NCBI GenBank assembly: GCA_013398615.1
Contig: VZSR01003022.1
Span: 271,194 to 335,193, forward strand
Reading direction: 5' to 3'
DNA: 64,000 nucleotides
From: Brachypodius melanocephalos
Lineage: Eukaryota; Chordata; Aves; Passeriformes; Pycnonotidae
In this document: positions 33,612 to 44,920 of the stretch, in pieces
How positions within the stretch are numbered: the stretch's first letter is position 1
How the letters are laid out: each line of letters opens with the position of its first letter
Translations under genes and position numbers: made by a program
The notes under the pieces: model-generated
What the model was told of the DNA's origin: nothing
The model's input: the letters and a program-made list of their open reading frames with translations, nothing else
Database searches by the model: none

Positions 33612-34429
33612 GGCTCACCCCGTAAGTTGTGCAGGACTGCTCATTCCAGACGGGCCAAGCTCCTTTCTCCAGCATCTGAGGCTGCAACCTTTCCCTGACC
33701 TCCTGCTCTGAAGGTTAACGTGAGGTTAACGCTGCAAAAGCAAATCAGAGCCCGAGTGACAGCGGGTCCCTGTTGCTGTTTGTGTTGCTTTATGGCTCCT
33801 GGGACCCCGTGCCTGAGCGCCTGCCGTCCCCCGGGGGGCTCCGGGCCAATAATGGCTCTGTATTTCCTGCCTGCCGGCACATTTCAACCCCTGCCTTTAA
33901 AAACAGCCAAATAAATTTCTCTCTTGCAAGCCCTCATTGTGACAGAGCGAATGAGGAGTGGAGATGATGATAACCCAATCACTGGACTCTTTTAGTAGGT
34001 GGAATTTCCTCTGAAGTCACCGGGTTGAATACCTGCCAAGCTCCCAACAGGCAGGAGCTGTCAGGAGAGCAAAGGGGATGGATTGCTCCGGGTTTGGTTG
34101 TTGTAGGAACCGAGCTGGTCCCCAAACAGGAGGGTCATGTTCTCACCCTGCTGCTCTCCTGGGAATGTGCAGCTCTCCCGAGGTGCTGAGCTTTGGCTTG
34201 GGACAGGGACACGGGGTTAAACCCAGGAGAGAGCCAGGGAAGGGGAAAATCTGGAGAGGTCACCGTGCTGTGCAGTGGGGACATTTCCTCGTGGATGTGT
34301 TTCTGGAGGGGTTGTGGGGATGTGCCCAAGGCTGCAGAAGGGATGTGTGTGCTCAGGACCCCCCGAATGCCACCACAGGCTCTGGCAGCCGGGCACCAGA
34401 TCCGGTTACAGCTCTAACCACGAACCGGA
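33612..34429. other. Unique non-coding stretch
   Basis: Several CpGs near 33740-33870 (GCCCGAGTGACAGCGGG, GAGCGCCTGCCGTCCCCCGGGG). No exon recognised. Confidence 0.35.
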
Positions 34430-34880
34430 GCGCCCTGCTTGCAGCACATTTGATGATCTGATACACAATCCCCAAAGAGGAATAATAAGAACCATAGGAA
34501 GCTGCTTTCCCTGCACAGCCCCGTGCAGCCAAGTCCTTGATCCATTTGCTTTCATCTCCAGCAGAGGAATTTTTCATCTCCCGTTTTATGATCTCTTTTC
34601 TCAATAGGTTGGGGCTGGGCAGCGGGGTTGTGTGTTCTCCTTATAATGAGAACAATCAGAGCTGAGCAGTTATTAATCACCCAGTCATATGATCCATTAA
34701 AACAAATTCTTATTAACCACAAGACATATGTTTTTCTCCTGAACTCCAGAGATAATGCCTGGAAGCAGATGGAAGAGCTGCTCTCACAAATTAAATTTGA
34801 TGGGGCATTTAAAAATACATTAAGTCTGACAGGCCTCTCCCCCTTTAATTAAGCTGCAATGTAACTTTGAGAATGCTCTT
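34430..34880. promoter_or_regulatory. Strong candidate conserved non-coding element
   Basis: Long AT-rich unique block. It contains two CATATG E-boxes (34686-34691, 34725-34730), GTTATTAATCACCCAG, TCTTATTAACCACAAG, GGCATTTAAAAATACATTAA, and TTAATTAA at 34845-34852. A 74-codon open frame (34628-34852) runs through it, but its product is unfamiliar and lacks obvious splice context. Texture and edges resemble deeply conserved developmental enhancers. Conservation itself cannot be seen from one sequence. Confidence 0.38.
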
Positions 34881-35276
34881 GTTGTTTGCTACAGGTGCTG
34901 CTGAGGGTCTGGGTTCTGCCCATTCCTTCCCTGCTGGTTGTTTCAGGGACCATGAGCTCAATCCTCAAAGGCAGGGGCAGCAGGGAAACCTCTGTGAGCC
35001 AGGGCAGCTGATCTGGGCTGTCTGAATTGCAGCCCAACATCCCCGGTTTTTATTGCAGCAATGCCTGCAGACTGAGTTTGGATACATTTCTCCACCCAAT
35101 GCCCCCCATATTTCTGCAGGGGGGGACTCGGGGTGGCTGCTGTGCAGGGCTGCCAGGCTGGAGCATCTCCCTGGACACACCTGACCCCTCAGCCAGGCAG
35201 CTGTAAGGAGAAACAGCTGTGGAGAATCTCCTGTGGGATTACCCTGCTCCCAGCCAGAATCCACACCCATCCAGTG
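34881..35276. other. Unique non-coding stretch
   Basis: Nothing recognised between the candidate element and the minisatellite. Confidence 0.35.
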
Positions 35277-35519
35277 TGTCACACAAACAACCATGCAGTG
35301 TGTGACACAAACAAACAACCCTGCAGTGTGTGACACAAACAACCCTGCAGTGTGTGACACAAACAACTCTCCAGTTTGTGACACAAACAAACAACCCTGC
35401 AGTGTGTGACACAAACAACCCCCCAGTTTGTGACACAAACGAACAACCCTGCAGTGTGTGACACAAACAACCCTCCAGTTTGTGGCACACACAAACAACC
35501 CTGCAGTGTGTCACACACC
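35277..35519. repeat. 24/28-bp minisatellite with higher-order structure
   Basis: Nine units begin TGTGACACAAACAA (or a close variant) and end CCTGCAGTG or CCAGTT. From the fourth unit on, 24-bp units ending CAGTT alternate strictly with 28-bp units ending CAGTG (an extra ACAA), making three 52-bp higher-order repeats. Units are contiguous, with no spacers. Confidence 0.96.
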
Positions 35520-37089
35520 TTGTGCAGGCTGAACTGTCCCAGGATGTGTCTTTGGACAGCCCAGGATTGACCATGTCCATTCTCAACCCCTTGCCATGAC
35601 CATGGGACACTCAGGGGCTGATTGACCCCACAGCACAGCCTGCTCTCACAGCTGCTCCTCCAGCAGCACTGGCCACACCATCCCAAACAACGGCCTTAAC
35701 AACAAATGCCTCATTTTTGGTGGCTGAAAACAGGTGAATTAATTACTTTCCCTGTGCATTGCTTCCTCAAGGAATACAGCAGGGGCTCAAACAAGTCTAA
35801 AATGTTTCTATAAAGATTCAAATCAATAGTCTCAGATTGTTGTTTTTTTCTTCATTCTTTTTCACTTTTTTTTTTTTTTTACTACAGCATTTTCCTCATT
35901 TCTTCCAAGCACAACTCAGGAGGAAAGTGTATTTTCACACAGAAAGGCAAGGTAGAACATTTCTGAAGAGTGTAAATTTAGGAGGTAGCTTCACTCACAC
36001 ACTGCAGGGAAACTTAAAGTCAAGACAAGGAGAAGAAAATGCCTCAGGAGCAGTGAGTGATATATGAAAGGATTCCTGTGCTACTTTCATATCCTCTTTT
36101 CATCCCCAGCCCTCACTAATCACCATGATTTCCATTACCTAAGAACCCTTCTTTGCCTTTAGAGAGTAGAACATGAATCGCTCAAGTATTTGGGAGGGCT
36201 ATTTATAGAACACACTAAACTTAGTCAGGCAGGTTTAAATCCAAGGCAGCCACCCCTCCTTTAACCCTAGCAGAGCACCACGTGCAGAGTTAACCTCGGG
36301 TGGTGACACGTTTGATCAGGGCAGGTATTTGAACAGGTTTGTTCAATATTGTTGAAGTGTTTAAGGTGTGTACACAGGCATTTCTCAGGGGTGCTAGAGC
36401 TGAGCTGGAACACACAGTTATTGCAGTGCAAAGCTGTTTTCCCTTGCTCCCAGAAGCTCTGGAGATGCTCCCTCTGTCAGCCCAGACAGAAGATGCACGT
36501 TAAAATTGGATTGAGAGCTCTCCCCTCTGATTCTCCGTTTATAAGCATCATCTCTATTATGTGGCTGTGAAGAGTTTCTTCAGTGGAAGGGCACCGTTGT
36601 GAAGAGAGGCACGAACTCCTGACTGCCCCTGGGGCTGATCTGGCACCAAGGACCTTTATCCCAGCCCTCAGCACAAGGGGGAGGATGGCAGGAGGCCCCA
36701 CAGACAAACAGAGCACTGATGTCTCCAGGAGTCACCACCACATCTTCCACCAAGGATTTGTGGGCACAAAGACAGAGCAGATTATTTACAAGTTCTCCAG
36801 CTTGGTAAAGATCCTCTTAATTTCAATCTTTCAGTGCATGGATGGTTTGAGGCTGCTCGGAGCAGGGGACCCTGTCCCAGCCAGCCCTGCACAAAACACC
36901 AGACCCCTGTGAGGGGCAGCTGGCCTGGAGGCAAAGCAGCACCCAAAAACCTGGCAGGAATCTGCCCAGGCCACAGGGAATCTCCATGGGCCCCCCTCCT
37001 CCTCAGGGAGGCTCCAGGGAACCATCATGGCACTATAAATGGAGCACAAATGGCCCCAAATGGATATTGTCATTCCCAGCAGGGACTTC
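35520..37089. other. Unique non-coding stretch
   Basis: A T-rich run lies at 35839-35880. An AT-leaning patch at 36480-36570 (CACGTTAAAATTGGATTG, CGTTTATAAGCATC) may be regulatory. No gene recognised. Confidence 0.35.
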
Positions 37090-37250
37090 ATTTATCACTG
37101 AAGAACCACTCTGGGATCAAAAAGGCACTAATCACTCTCCAAGTACTTTATGCCTATTTAATAAGCAACCTCCTTGCCCTGCTTTATGGCAGTTCTTGGA
37201 TTCAGAATGTGATAGGAGGTTTATGTGATTTAACAGGGCTTTCCCCAGCT
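37090..37250. promoter_or_regulatory. Candidate conserved non-coding element
   Basis: CACTAATCACTC, CCAAGTACTTTATGCC (NKX2-like AAGTACTT), TATTTAATAAGC, GCTTTATGGC and GTGATTTAAC in about 150 bp of unique sequence. Confidence 0.28.
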
Positions 37251-40200
37251 GTGAGGGGCAGCATTGCATGGCCAGTTGTGTCTGCATGGCACCATCCATC
37301 CCCTGCACATCCTGCAGCAATCCCTGCACCTCCTCCTCCCACCCTCCCTGATGGGAGCCAGGAAATATGAAATTCCTGCTATTATGGGATGGGATGACCT
37401 CATCGCACACCACTCCAAACAAACAACAACACAGCATCAATGAGATCCAGCCCAGCCCCTCTCTGAGCTCAGCCCACCCCTGATTTCCCATCCACGAGCA
37501 GAGGGCTGCAGTGAAGCCAGAGCCAAGGCAAACCTGCCCAGGCACAGCTGCTGCTGCCGGGCTAAAGGCCAGCCAGGCCCTGCAGAGGCTTGATTAACCC
37601 CAGACAAAGTGCCAGGCAAGCCTGGTGCAACTCTGATCCAAACCCAGCACTCACACTCACACTGAGCAGACCTCGGAGCTTTGGCTGGAATATCCACACC
37701 CAAACCTCCCTGCCAGGAACTCTTTGGATGCTGCCAGGAGCTCCTGTGCTCTGTCACCCCACAGACCCAGGGTGGAAAGCAGCTCTTACCCCAGTGTTAC
37801 TCCCACCACAGCAGCCAAAGGGCTGAGCCAGGCTGATAAAGTGAGATTAGGAAAGAAATGCAGGAATATTTTCCCTCTGATTTCACAGCAGAGATGGGAC
37901 CAGCCTCGTGGTCCCTGCCAGCGCAGGCAGGATCAGCCCCAGGAGCACTGGAGTGTGAACTGGAATGGGAACTCCAGAATTCCCACTGGAGCTGAGAGCC
38001 CTGAGAGCTCCCAGCCCTGGCAGTGCTGCACTGCAGCTCCTAGGAGGAGGAGGAGGAGGAGAAGGTGGCAATTCAGCTCCCAGTTTGCTTCTGAAGCCTC
38101 CCTCGTTTGTAGCACTTAGCCCCGGTGCTGCCTGTGGGAACATCAGAGCTCTTCTTTTAATCCATCCTTACATCTTTGTCCCTGGCTTCTTTCAAGTTTC
38201 CAACTGGGGGGATCTTTCTGCTCTTTGTTCAGATTACAATAATTTGTCATTTGTGTGCAGACGCTTTCTTAACTACTCCTGTGTTAGCAATAACCTTTGA
38301 AGGAATATTGGCTCTTTCATCTCCAGGGCCCTGCAAAGCACAGAGGCACTGAATGCTGAGGCATCAAGGATGCACAGAAAGCCCCATAAGGCAGCACATT
38401 AAACTCTCTCCTTCCCTGGAATGGAAGGGTTTGGAGCACAACTGCTCCAACCCAGCCTGGGTTAGGAATAAAACCCTGCTTGGAAAAGGTTCATGGCACC
38501 ACTGCTGTTTTATCATCTGCAGCCTTCATTTTGGGGGCTGCAAAAGCGGTGTAATGGTTTTATTTTAATGACAATCCAGGCACGCTCACGCACTCATTGC
38601 TCTGCATTTCCTTTCTCCCAGCACAGACATTCCCAGAGCTGAGCACTGCAAGGCTGAGCACAGCTGGCCTGGGCTGACTTCAGCTGCTGTGTGACAGAGC
38701 AGAGGGACAGGTGACACCCCAAAGCCACTGCAAAACCCCTGGCACTCTGTGGAGTCTCCAAAGAGCTGGCTGAGAACTCTGGACAGGGATCTGATGTGCC
38801 CCAGCTCCCAGAGGAGACCAGTCCAGAAGGCCAGCCTGGAAAAATCCCAGCAGAAAAAGCCCTGAAAGGTACAAAATACAAAATCCAGCTGCAGTTTAAC
38901 CCCACAGGTGCCTCAGTGCTCCCTGCAGTGCAGCCTTGGGTGCCAGCACAGGGCACGAGGAAGGGAAATCCCTCAGCACAGCAGGAGCACCTGCTGGAGC
39001 CTGGAGCCTCTCCAGGAGCATCTGCTGCTCCCATCCAGCATCCTCCACCTCCAGGGCTGCAGAAACTCTGCCAGCTCGGAAACCCCTGGTGGGATGAAGC
39101 ATTTCCAGTCGCTGAGCAGCTGGAGAGACCCCCAGATTCCCCCAGGCTGCAGCCCTGGTGCGGGCAGTGCCTGGGGGCTCCTCGGAAGCCCAGGGCTGGT
39201 TTGGCAGCACAATCGGCTGCTTGGGAGCAGAGGATCAAAAAGAATGGAAAAATAAAAAAGCAAAACTGCCAGAGATTTCTATTATCTCCAGCAGCATTTC
39301 ACACCTTTGGGCTCCTCAGCATCCCTCATTATCACAGCCTGGCTTACAAATAATGGCTTGAGATCCCTCAATTACTCTGCCCCACTTAATGCAGTGTTTA
39401 ATCCACTGACTCTTTTTTCCTTTCTGCAGTATTTGCCACAACAGCATTCCTATCAACAAATGCAATCTGACACCTCACTGCTGTTCCAATTCAAGCTGAA
39501 GATTGAGTTAAGTTCTAAAATAAAACTTGCTGATGTTTAAGGACAGTTTGATTGCCTTACCCAGTCACTGGGGCAATATGAACCAGCTTTCTCCAGCAAG
39601 CAGAAGCTCATAAATGGAATTACAGCCATAGGAAAGGAAGAAATTTAAAATCTGGTGGTACAGATTTTCCTTTCATCCGCAGAAACCTTTGCACAGAGCA
39701 AGAACCAAACCTGTGCAACTTTAGAGCACATTTCCCTGGGAGCAGCTCTGACTCAGCCAGGTGTTCAACGTGAGAGCAAAGGAGCACCTGGGGACACCTC
39801 CACCACCTCCAGACTCTCCCAGCACTCAAGGAAAATACTACAGCGTAAAATACCAGCCAGGAAAAGTAAAATACCAGTCAAGAAAGCCCTCGGGGCCATC
39901 CTGCCATGGCTCATGGATTTCCACCCCTTCCCAGGCAAATCTCCCCACACTCACCCCCCGTGCCGAGCTCAGCCTTGTGCAGGAGCCCCGTGGATCCTTC
40001 CAGCAGCTCTCTGCCATAGCACAGCTCCCTCATCCCCAGATCCCCCTGGGCCTGTTCCCACACCCAGCACCCCCCAGCTGAGCCCAGCAGCCAAACTGGG
40101 CCCTCAGAGGGGCTGCAGAGCTCCTCTTCCATGTCCTGGTGATGTTCCATGTTGGGACAAGGCAGGTGGCAACACCAGAGCCCTCCTGCTTGTTCCTCCT

Positions 40201-40849
40201 GGGAAGGTGGGGATGCACTGCTGCTCCAGAGCCTCTCCTACACAAACTCCATCTCCTTTTCCTGTTTTTCTCTTCCTCTATTTGCTACCCAAAGATTTAG
40301 CAACCCATGCCCAGCTTGGGATGTCTTTCTGCCTCTTGAAGCAAAAGTTAATTTTATTTTTGTGTCTCTCATCTGGCTCTGTAGCCCCAGGACCTCCCAG
40401 CTGAGCCCGCAGGGTGGCCAAGGTGCTCTCCCCTCTCTGAGGCAGGGCTGCTGCTCCATCCCCACAGGAGGCTGCTCTGATCTGCTGGGAGCCAGGACAG
40501 GCTCCAGCTGCAGGGCAGGGATCGACAGGCTGGGCAGGGAGACCCCAGGGGTTCCTGAGCACGGGTTCATCCCAGGCCACCCCCAGCCCTGAACGGTGCT
40601 CTCTGGAGGAGCCCATGCACGAACAGAATGTGGGAGTGAAATTACATAATGAGCATCTCCCTGCAGCCCAGGGGGAGCAGCCAGAACACTCCAGTGCCGC
40701 TCTTTTCCCCGTCATTACAGAGCTGGGGCCGAAAAGAGCAGTGCTGGAGCTCCTGAACCCAGTGGGTCTCCTCTGCAGGGCTTTTTGCAGCCTCCACGTT
40801 CCCGATTCCCGCACGGCAGAGCAGCCCCGCAGCACAAATGAAGTAATCC
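37251..40849. other. Unique non-coding stretch with AT-rich patches
   Basis: A short GGA run lies at 38043-38061. An AT-rich patch at 39240-39540 (CTATTATCTCC, CATTATCACAG, CAAATAATGG, CTCAATTACTC) could be regulatory. Long open frames at 38594-39238 (minus) and 39655-40404 (plus) lie in GC-rich DNA, have proline/serine-rich unfamiliar translations and overlap other frames. Confidence 0.35.
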
Positions 40850-41110
40850 TTTGATGAAGTGCAGTCATTTATTTGAAAAGTGTAGTCTCGCCATTAAAAT
40901 GCAAATGAAATGAGTGCTAATACATTAACTGGGGATGGGAGTTGAAATGGCTTATGACACGTGTGCTTTCATGTGGAATAGAGCTGAGTGATAACAGCCT
41001 GTGCAAGAGGAGTCGTGTTCAGATACACATGTTTGTTTATTGAAGATATTAATGAAGGGCACTGCTTAGAGAGTATCATTATTTCCTCATCTTGTCTTTC
41101 TTTTGTCCCT
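40850..41110. promoter_or_regulatory. Candidate regulatory element with perfect octamer
   Basis: ATGCAAAT at 40899-40906 is a perfect POU octamer, embedded in GCCATTAAAATGCAAATGAAA. Nearby are GCAGTCATTTATTTG, GCTAATACATTAAC, TTATGACACGTG (E-box CACGTG) and AGATATTAATG. The block is AT-rich and repeat-free. An octamer occurs by chance, so the cluster rather than the single word is the argument. Confidence 0.35.
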
Positions 41111-41316
41111 CCCTGGATCAGGTTTCCGGCTGAGAGGACCCTCCCGAGGGGACTCTGATCAAAAGTCACCTTTGATGGATGATCTGAGTCCGCACTGGAG
41201 CCGACAGGAAAGCTGCCATGTGTTCAGGGCTGTGCTTTGAAGAGGAGCAGCACCAGTGGATACCCCATGGGCTGCAGCTGCTGTGACAGCTGAGGGAGAA
41301 AATGCACGGAAAAGCC

Positions 41317-41506
41317 GGCTCCATCATCCCCAGGGACATCCCTTGGGAACAGGGCTCCATCATCCCCAGGGACATCCCTTGGGGACAGGGCCAGTGTCAG
41401 GGACATCCCTTGGGGACAGGGCTCCAACATCCCCAGGGACATCCCTCGGGGACAGGGTTCCAGTCACTGCCAGAGACATCACTTGGGGACAGGGCCGATG
41501 TCAGGG
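41317..41506. repeat. 36-bp minisatellite, about five copies
   Basis: Units run GGCTCCATCATCCCCAGGGA then CATCCCTTGGGGACAG, with lengths of about 36, 36, 31, 36 and 37 bp and a partial sixth. Each ends GGGGACAG, the same word that dominates the array about 100 bp downstream. Confidence 0.93.
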
Positions 41507-41604
41507 CAACTCTGGGGAAAAACCAGTCCTGGGATGCAGGGAGAGCCCTGGGGCTGGAGGGAGCAGAGCAGCCCCATTGCCACTGCCCATGAGAACAGCC
41601 CTGC

Positions 41605-41812
41605 AGGGTGACAGGGGACAGCCCTGGGATAGGGGGACAACCCTGGGACAGGGAGACCGTGGGACAAGGGGGACAGCCTTGGGACAGGGGGACAGCCCTG
41701 GGACAAGGGGACAGTGGGACAGGGGGACAGCCCTGGGACAGGGAGACCGTGGGACAAGGGGACAGGGGGACAGTGGGACAGGGGGACAGCCCTGGGACAA
41801 GGGGACAGGTCT
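41605..41812. repeat. GGGACAG-based minisatellite
   Basis: Repeats of GGGGGACAGCCCTGGGACAG with shorter insertions GGACCGTGGGACAAG or GGGGACAGTGGGACAGG, in variable order. Runs of three to five guanines recur every few bases on the plus strand, giving G-quadruplex potential. Long open frames across it on both strands are repeat artefacts. Confidence 0.92.
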
Positions 41813-43114
41813 TGGCTTGCAGCGCTCCAGGGGCACACCCAGGACTGGGCTCGTGTGGTTCCTGTTTGTCCCTTGCACAGGACTCGGGCAGTGTCACTGC
41901 GTGTGACAGCTCCACATCTGTCACTCTGCCTGAGCTCTGAGCCCCTGGCAGCCCCGGGCAGACACTGTGACCTCCCCCAGCTGTCCCCTCCTGCGCCACC
42001 TCTGTCCCCAGGATGGTCCCTGACACCCCTGGGGGGTCTGCAGCCACCTCAGCGTGCCCAGCCCCGGGCAGAAATAGCCCAAATCGCGGTGTTTTATTTA
42101 CAGAGCACTTCAGGGCTGTGATCACAGGAAGGGCAGAGGTTTGGGGCTCTCATCACCCTGCAGGGACACCAGGAACACTTGAAGGTTTTCCTTTCCCTTT
42201 CACTGCCACAGCCCCTACGGCCCTCCAAACACGTGGCCGTGTTTGCCTCCATCTCATCCCCCCGACGTGCTCAGCACTTCCAGAGGCAGAGGGAGCAGGG
42301 AAAAGCTCCCTGCCCTTCCTTTGTCTGACACAAGCTCTGGGCTGAGAGCTGCAAACTTCGCCTTTCCCCCTGTCACCAGGGCAGGTGCTTGCCAGCATCT
42401 GAAACAACTGTGGGACACTTTGAAATTAAATCCTGCCGCCGCTGCCACCCCTTCCCCATCGCCCGTGTTTATGCACACGCAGGTTTGTTTTTGTAGGGTT
42501 GCTCATAAGTGCTCTGGCTTTGTCTCCATTACACAAAAGGTTTTTCCCATCCAAACAACTAATTGAAGTTCATTCTCTTGTTGTGAGATCATTGTCTAGA
42601 CAAAGAATTACAGATTTTGCCCAGATATACCCAGGGAAGAAAAAGGCAGCCAGTCCCTTTTAGGTAACACTATCTTATCAGAGTTTGCAATGTACACCGA
42701 GGTGGATATCTGCAGGAATTATCTCGGTGTGAAAACACCTCTCCTTTCCCAGGGAAGACATAACAAGGGATACACATGCTTGATCTGCCTGCATTTTGTT
42801 GTTATTATAAAGTTGTCATCGACTCCACGTTTGTTCTGTTGGCGCTGTGCTGCTGAGAGTCAGGACAAGGCTGCCAAGAATTATTTGCAGTTCTCAGTTT
42901 GCATAAAGAAATGCAAACGTATTCCAGCAGCCCTGGAATCAAACATCCACGGGAAGGAAATGCTGCCTGCAAGGACATTTTTGGAAATGAGAGTCCCACC
43001 AGGAGGGGACTTTATGAGGCTGCTCCAAACCTGAGTGGGAGCTGGGAGCAGTTAAACCTCAGTCCAAAAGAGGAGAGGGAATCCACAAAAAGCTGCTCCC
43101 AGTGACCCCACCCA
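41813..43114. other. Unique non-coding stretch
   Basis: GC-rich to 42450, then AT-richer. The sequence GGATATCTGCAGGAATTATC near 42702 and TTTGCATAAAGAAATGC near 42898 look regulatory but are isolated. No gene recognised. Confidence 0.35.
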
Positions 43115-43142
43115 CCAGTAACCAGGGTACTGGTTAAACTGG
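43115..43142. repeat. Imperfect inverted repeat (28 bp)
   Basis: CCAGTAACCAG (43115-43125) can pair with CTGGTTAAACTGG (43130-43142) across a four-base loop, with a two-base bulge on the right arm. It could form a small hairpin or be a bound palindromic site. Confidence 0.5.
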
Positions 43143-43539
43143 GGATGAGCCTTCTGTGCTTCAGACAAACTCAGAGCCCCATCCTGGCCAGGCTGCAGTG
43201 ACCCTGCCTCCAGCACTGAGCCTGTTCCTCCATGGAGCACCCTGGAATTCCCAAGGTACAGTGCAGCACCAGGATTGAGATTTCATTTCATTCCCTGTGT
43301 TGTATTGACACCTCTCAGTGCTGTAAATGTATTTAAACCTCGGAGGGGTTTGTGCTGGGCACTGGGGGCTCTCAGGACAGGTCTGGGTGATGCTGCAGAG
43401 TGGGACGTGGCAAACCCTTTTGGCAAGATGAGCAACACTCGAGCATTACTCATCTGTAATGCTGCAGGCTGTGCTCTGGTTCAGGAGGGGGCTTGAATTC
43501 CTTTGCCCTCATCCCTCTGGGATAGTGGGAGCTCTTCCT

Positions 43540-43602
43540 GCCCAGCTGGGATCAGCTGATCTTTCAGATCCCTCCCAACCCAATTCCACGATTCTGTGAC
43601 CT
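43540..43602 (+). mobile_element. CR1 LINE 3' terminus, short fragment
   Basis: TGATCTTTCAGATCCCTCCC followed by AACCCAATTCCACGATTCTGTGA is the terminal CR1 segment (the 'gatctttaaggtcccttccaacccaaaccattctatgattctatga' part). Upstream homology fades quickly. Confidence 0.75.
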
Positions 43603-43789
43603 GCACTGAGGGCCCTGGCACTGCCAGACCCTGCCAGGGTTCCACGAATTGCAGTGCAGTAATTCTGTGGTAATGTCCTTGGAGCTCTGCAGACAAGAGA
43701 TGTCCCAGATGGGACAAACCCAGGGTACAAACCCAGAAGAGTTCACATTCTGTGAAAAGCAGAGAACTCCAGCAAAGCAGCAGAGATTT

Positions 43790-44439
43790 GTCCCGGTGTG
43801 AGCAGAGCCGAGCCCTCCCTGCTGGGGAGAGCCCCGCTGGGCCCTTCACAAGAGCTTTGCCACCTTCCCCACCTGTCAGAGCACATTCCCGTTGGGTTTA
43901 TCCGGGTGAGAGCTGTGCCGTGCTGTGATACCCGATACGCACAGCCCGCCCCGGGGCACAGCGGGGCTCCCTGCCCGGAGCTGGAGCCAAACCAGCCCCA
44001 ATCCCGGTGGGATTCAGTGCCCCGGCAGCCCCTGGGGAGTTCCTGGGGACACACGGGCTGCACAGCCCCGTGCAGATGTTCCAGCTGCGTTCCAGCTGCG
44101 TTCCAGCTGCATTCCAGGGATGCGTTCGGATCCCTCAGGAATGAGAGAAAACCAACCCGGCAGTCCCACAGAGCTGCTTTGCAGGTCCCCATGGACCCCC
44201 GAGCAGAACACTCCCAAAACACTCTCTGCAGGGCTCAGCCCCTGCTCCCCACTCCAGCCCCCATCTGCCCATCCCGAGCCTTTCGGGGCGGACCCAGCGG
44301 GAATCTCCGCCGGGAATCTCCGTCGGGACGGGGGCGCTGAGCCCCCAGGACCAACCCCGCCGAGCAGGGGCAGCCCCGGCACCAGGGACACAAAGGGGAA
44401 TTGTTCCCCAACACTCCGGAGGGGGGGAGCAGCCCGGCG
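43790..44439. other. GC-rich stretch with scattered CpGs and an 11-bp repeat
   Basis: CpGs are frequent at 43920-44000 and 44270-44360 (CCCGATACGCACAGCCCGCC, TTTCGGGGCGGACCCAGCGG). A 14-bp near-repeat GGGAATCTCCG occurs twice near 44309-44331. A CpG island-like promoter is possible but no exon is recognised. Confidence 0.3.
44079..44122. repeat. 11-bp array, four units
   Basis: TTCCAGCTGCG at 44079 and 44090, TTCCAGCTGCA at 44101, and TTCCAGGGATG at 44112, all in 11-bp phase. Each of the first three contains CAGCTG, an E-box word. Confidence 0.85.
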
Positions 44440-44920
44440 GTCCCCCCGTGATTTATGGCTCGCAATAATTCGTGTTGGAGCCCTGCAGCCCAGAGTGCCG
44501 CGCGGCTGACCTGCAGGAATAAGTCTATTAACCCTAATCAATCTCCCATTATCCACCCTCGGCCGCGGCTGAGCCGGCCAAGGAGTCACCAAGGGCTCTC
44601 CAGTCGCTGTGAACTAATGCCATTGTCTTTCCTAATCAGGGGCCGGGGACGAGGAGCGGCTTCTTCAGCGCGGAATTATCACCCAGGATTTGAGGGGACA
44701 GGCAAGGCTCTTCTCTTTCATCTTTTAATGAGAAAGTGGAGAGTTGTTTTCCTTCTGAACCGCTGGGACCCTGCGAAGCCCCGGCTCCGGTGGGTATCAG
44801 TTCCCAGGGTGTGCAGGGAGGAAAACCGCCCTGCCAAAACTTCCTGCTGCAATTAGCAAAACCCTGCCCGCAGATCAGGTGCTTTATTAGGGCAGCTAAT
44901 TATGAGCTTTATCAAGGCTG
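44440..44920. promoter_or_regulatory. Strong candidate conserved non-coding element
   Basis: Motif-rich unique block mixing CpGs with TAAT words: GTGATTTATGGCTCGCAATA, AATTCGTG, TATTAACCCTAATCAATC, CCCATTATCC, GAACTAATGCC, TTTCCTAATCAGG, CGGAATTATCACCC. A second part at 44846-44915 holds TGCAATTAGC, TTTATTAGGGCAGC and TAATTATGAGC. Of all blocks in the window this one has the most even spacing of homeodomain-type words. Confidence 0.37.

Noticed and set aside
35277..35519. CRISPR-like direct repeats
   Set aside because: Units are contiguous with no unique spacers, and the DNA is avian nuclear; this is a minisatellite.
39655..40404. 249-codon plus-strand frame
   Set aside because: Proline/serine-rich low-information translation in GC-rich sequence, no domain recognised, overlapping frames on the other strand.
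41256..42125. 216- and 242-codon frames on opposite strands
   Set aside because: Both run through the GGGACAG arrays, whose low stop content keeps both strands open.
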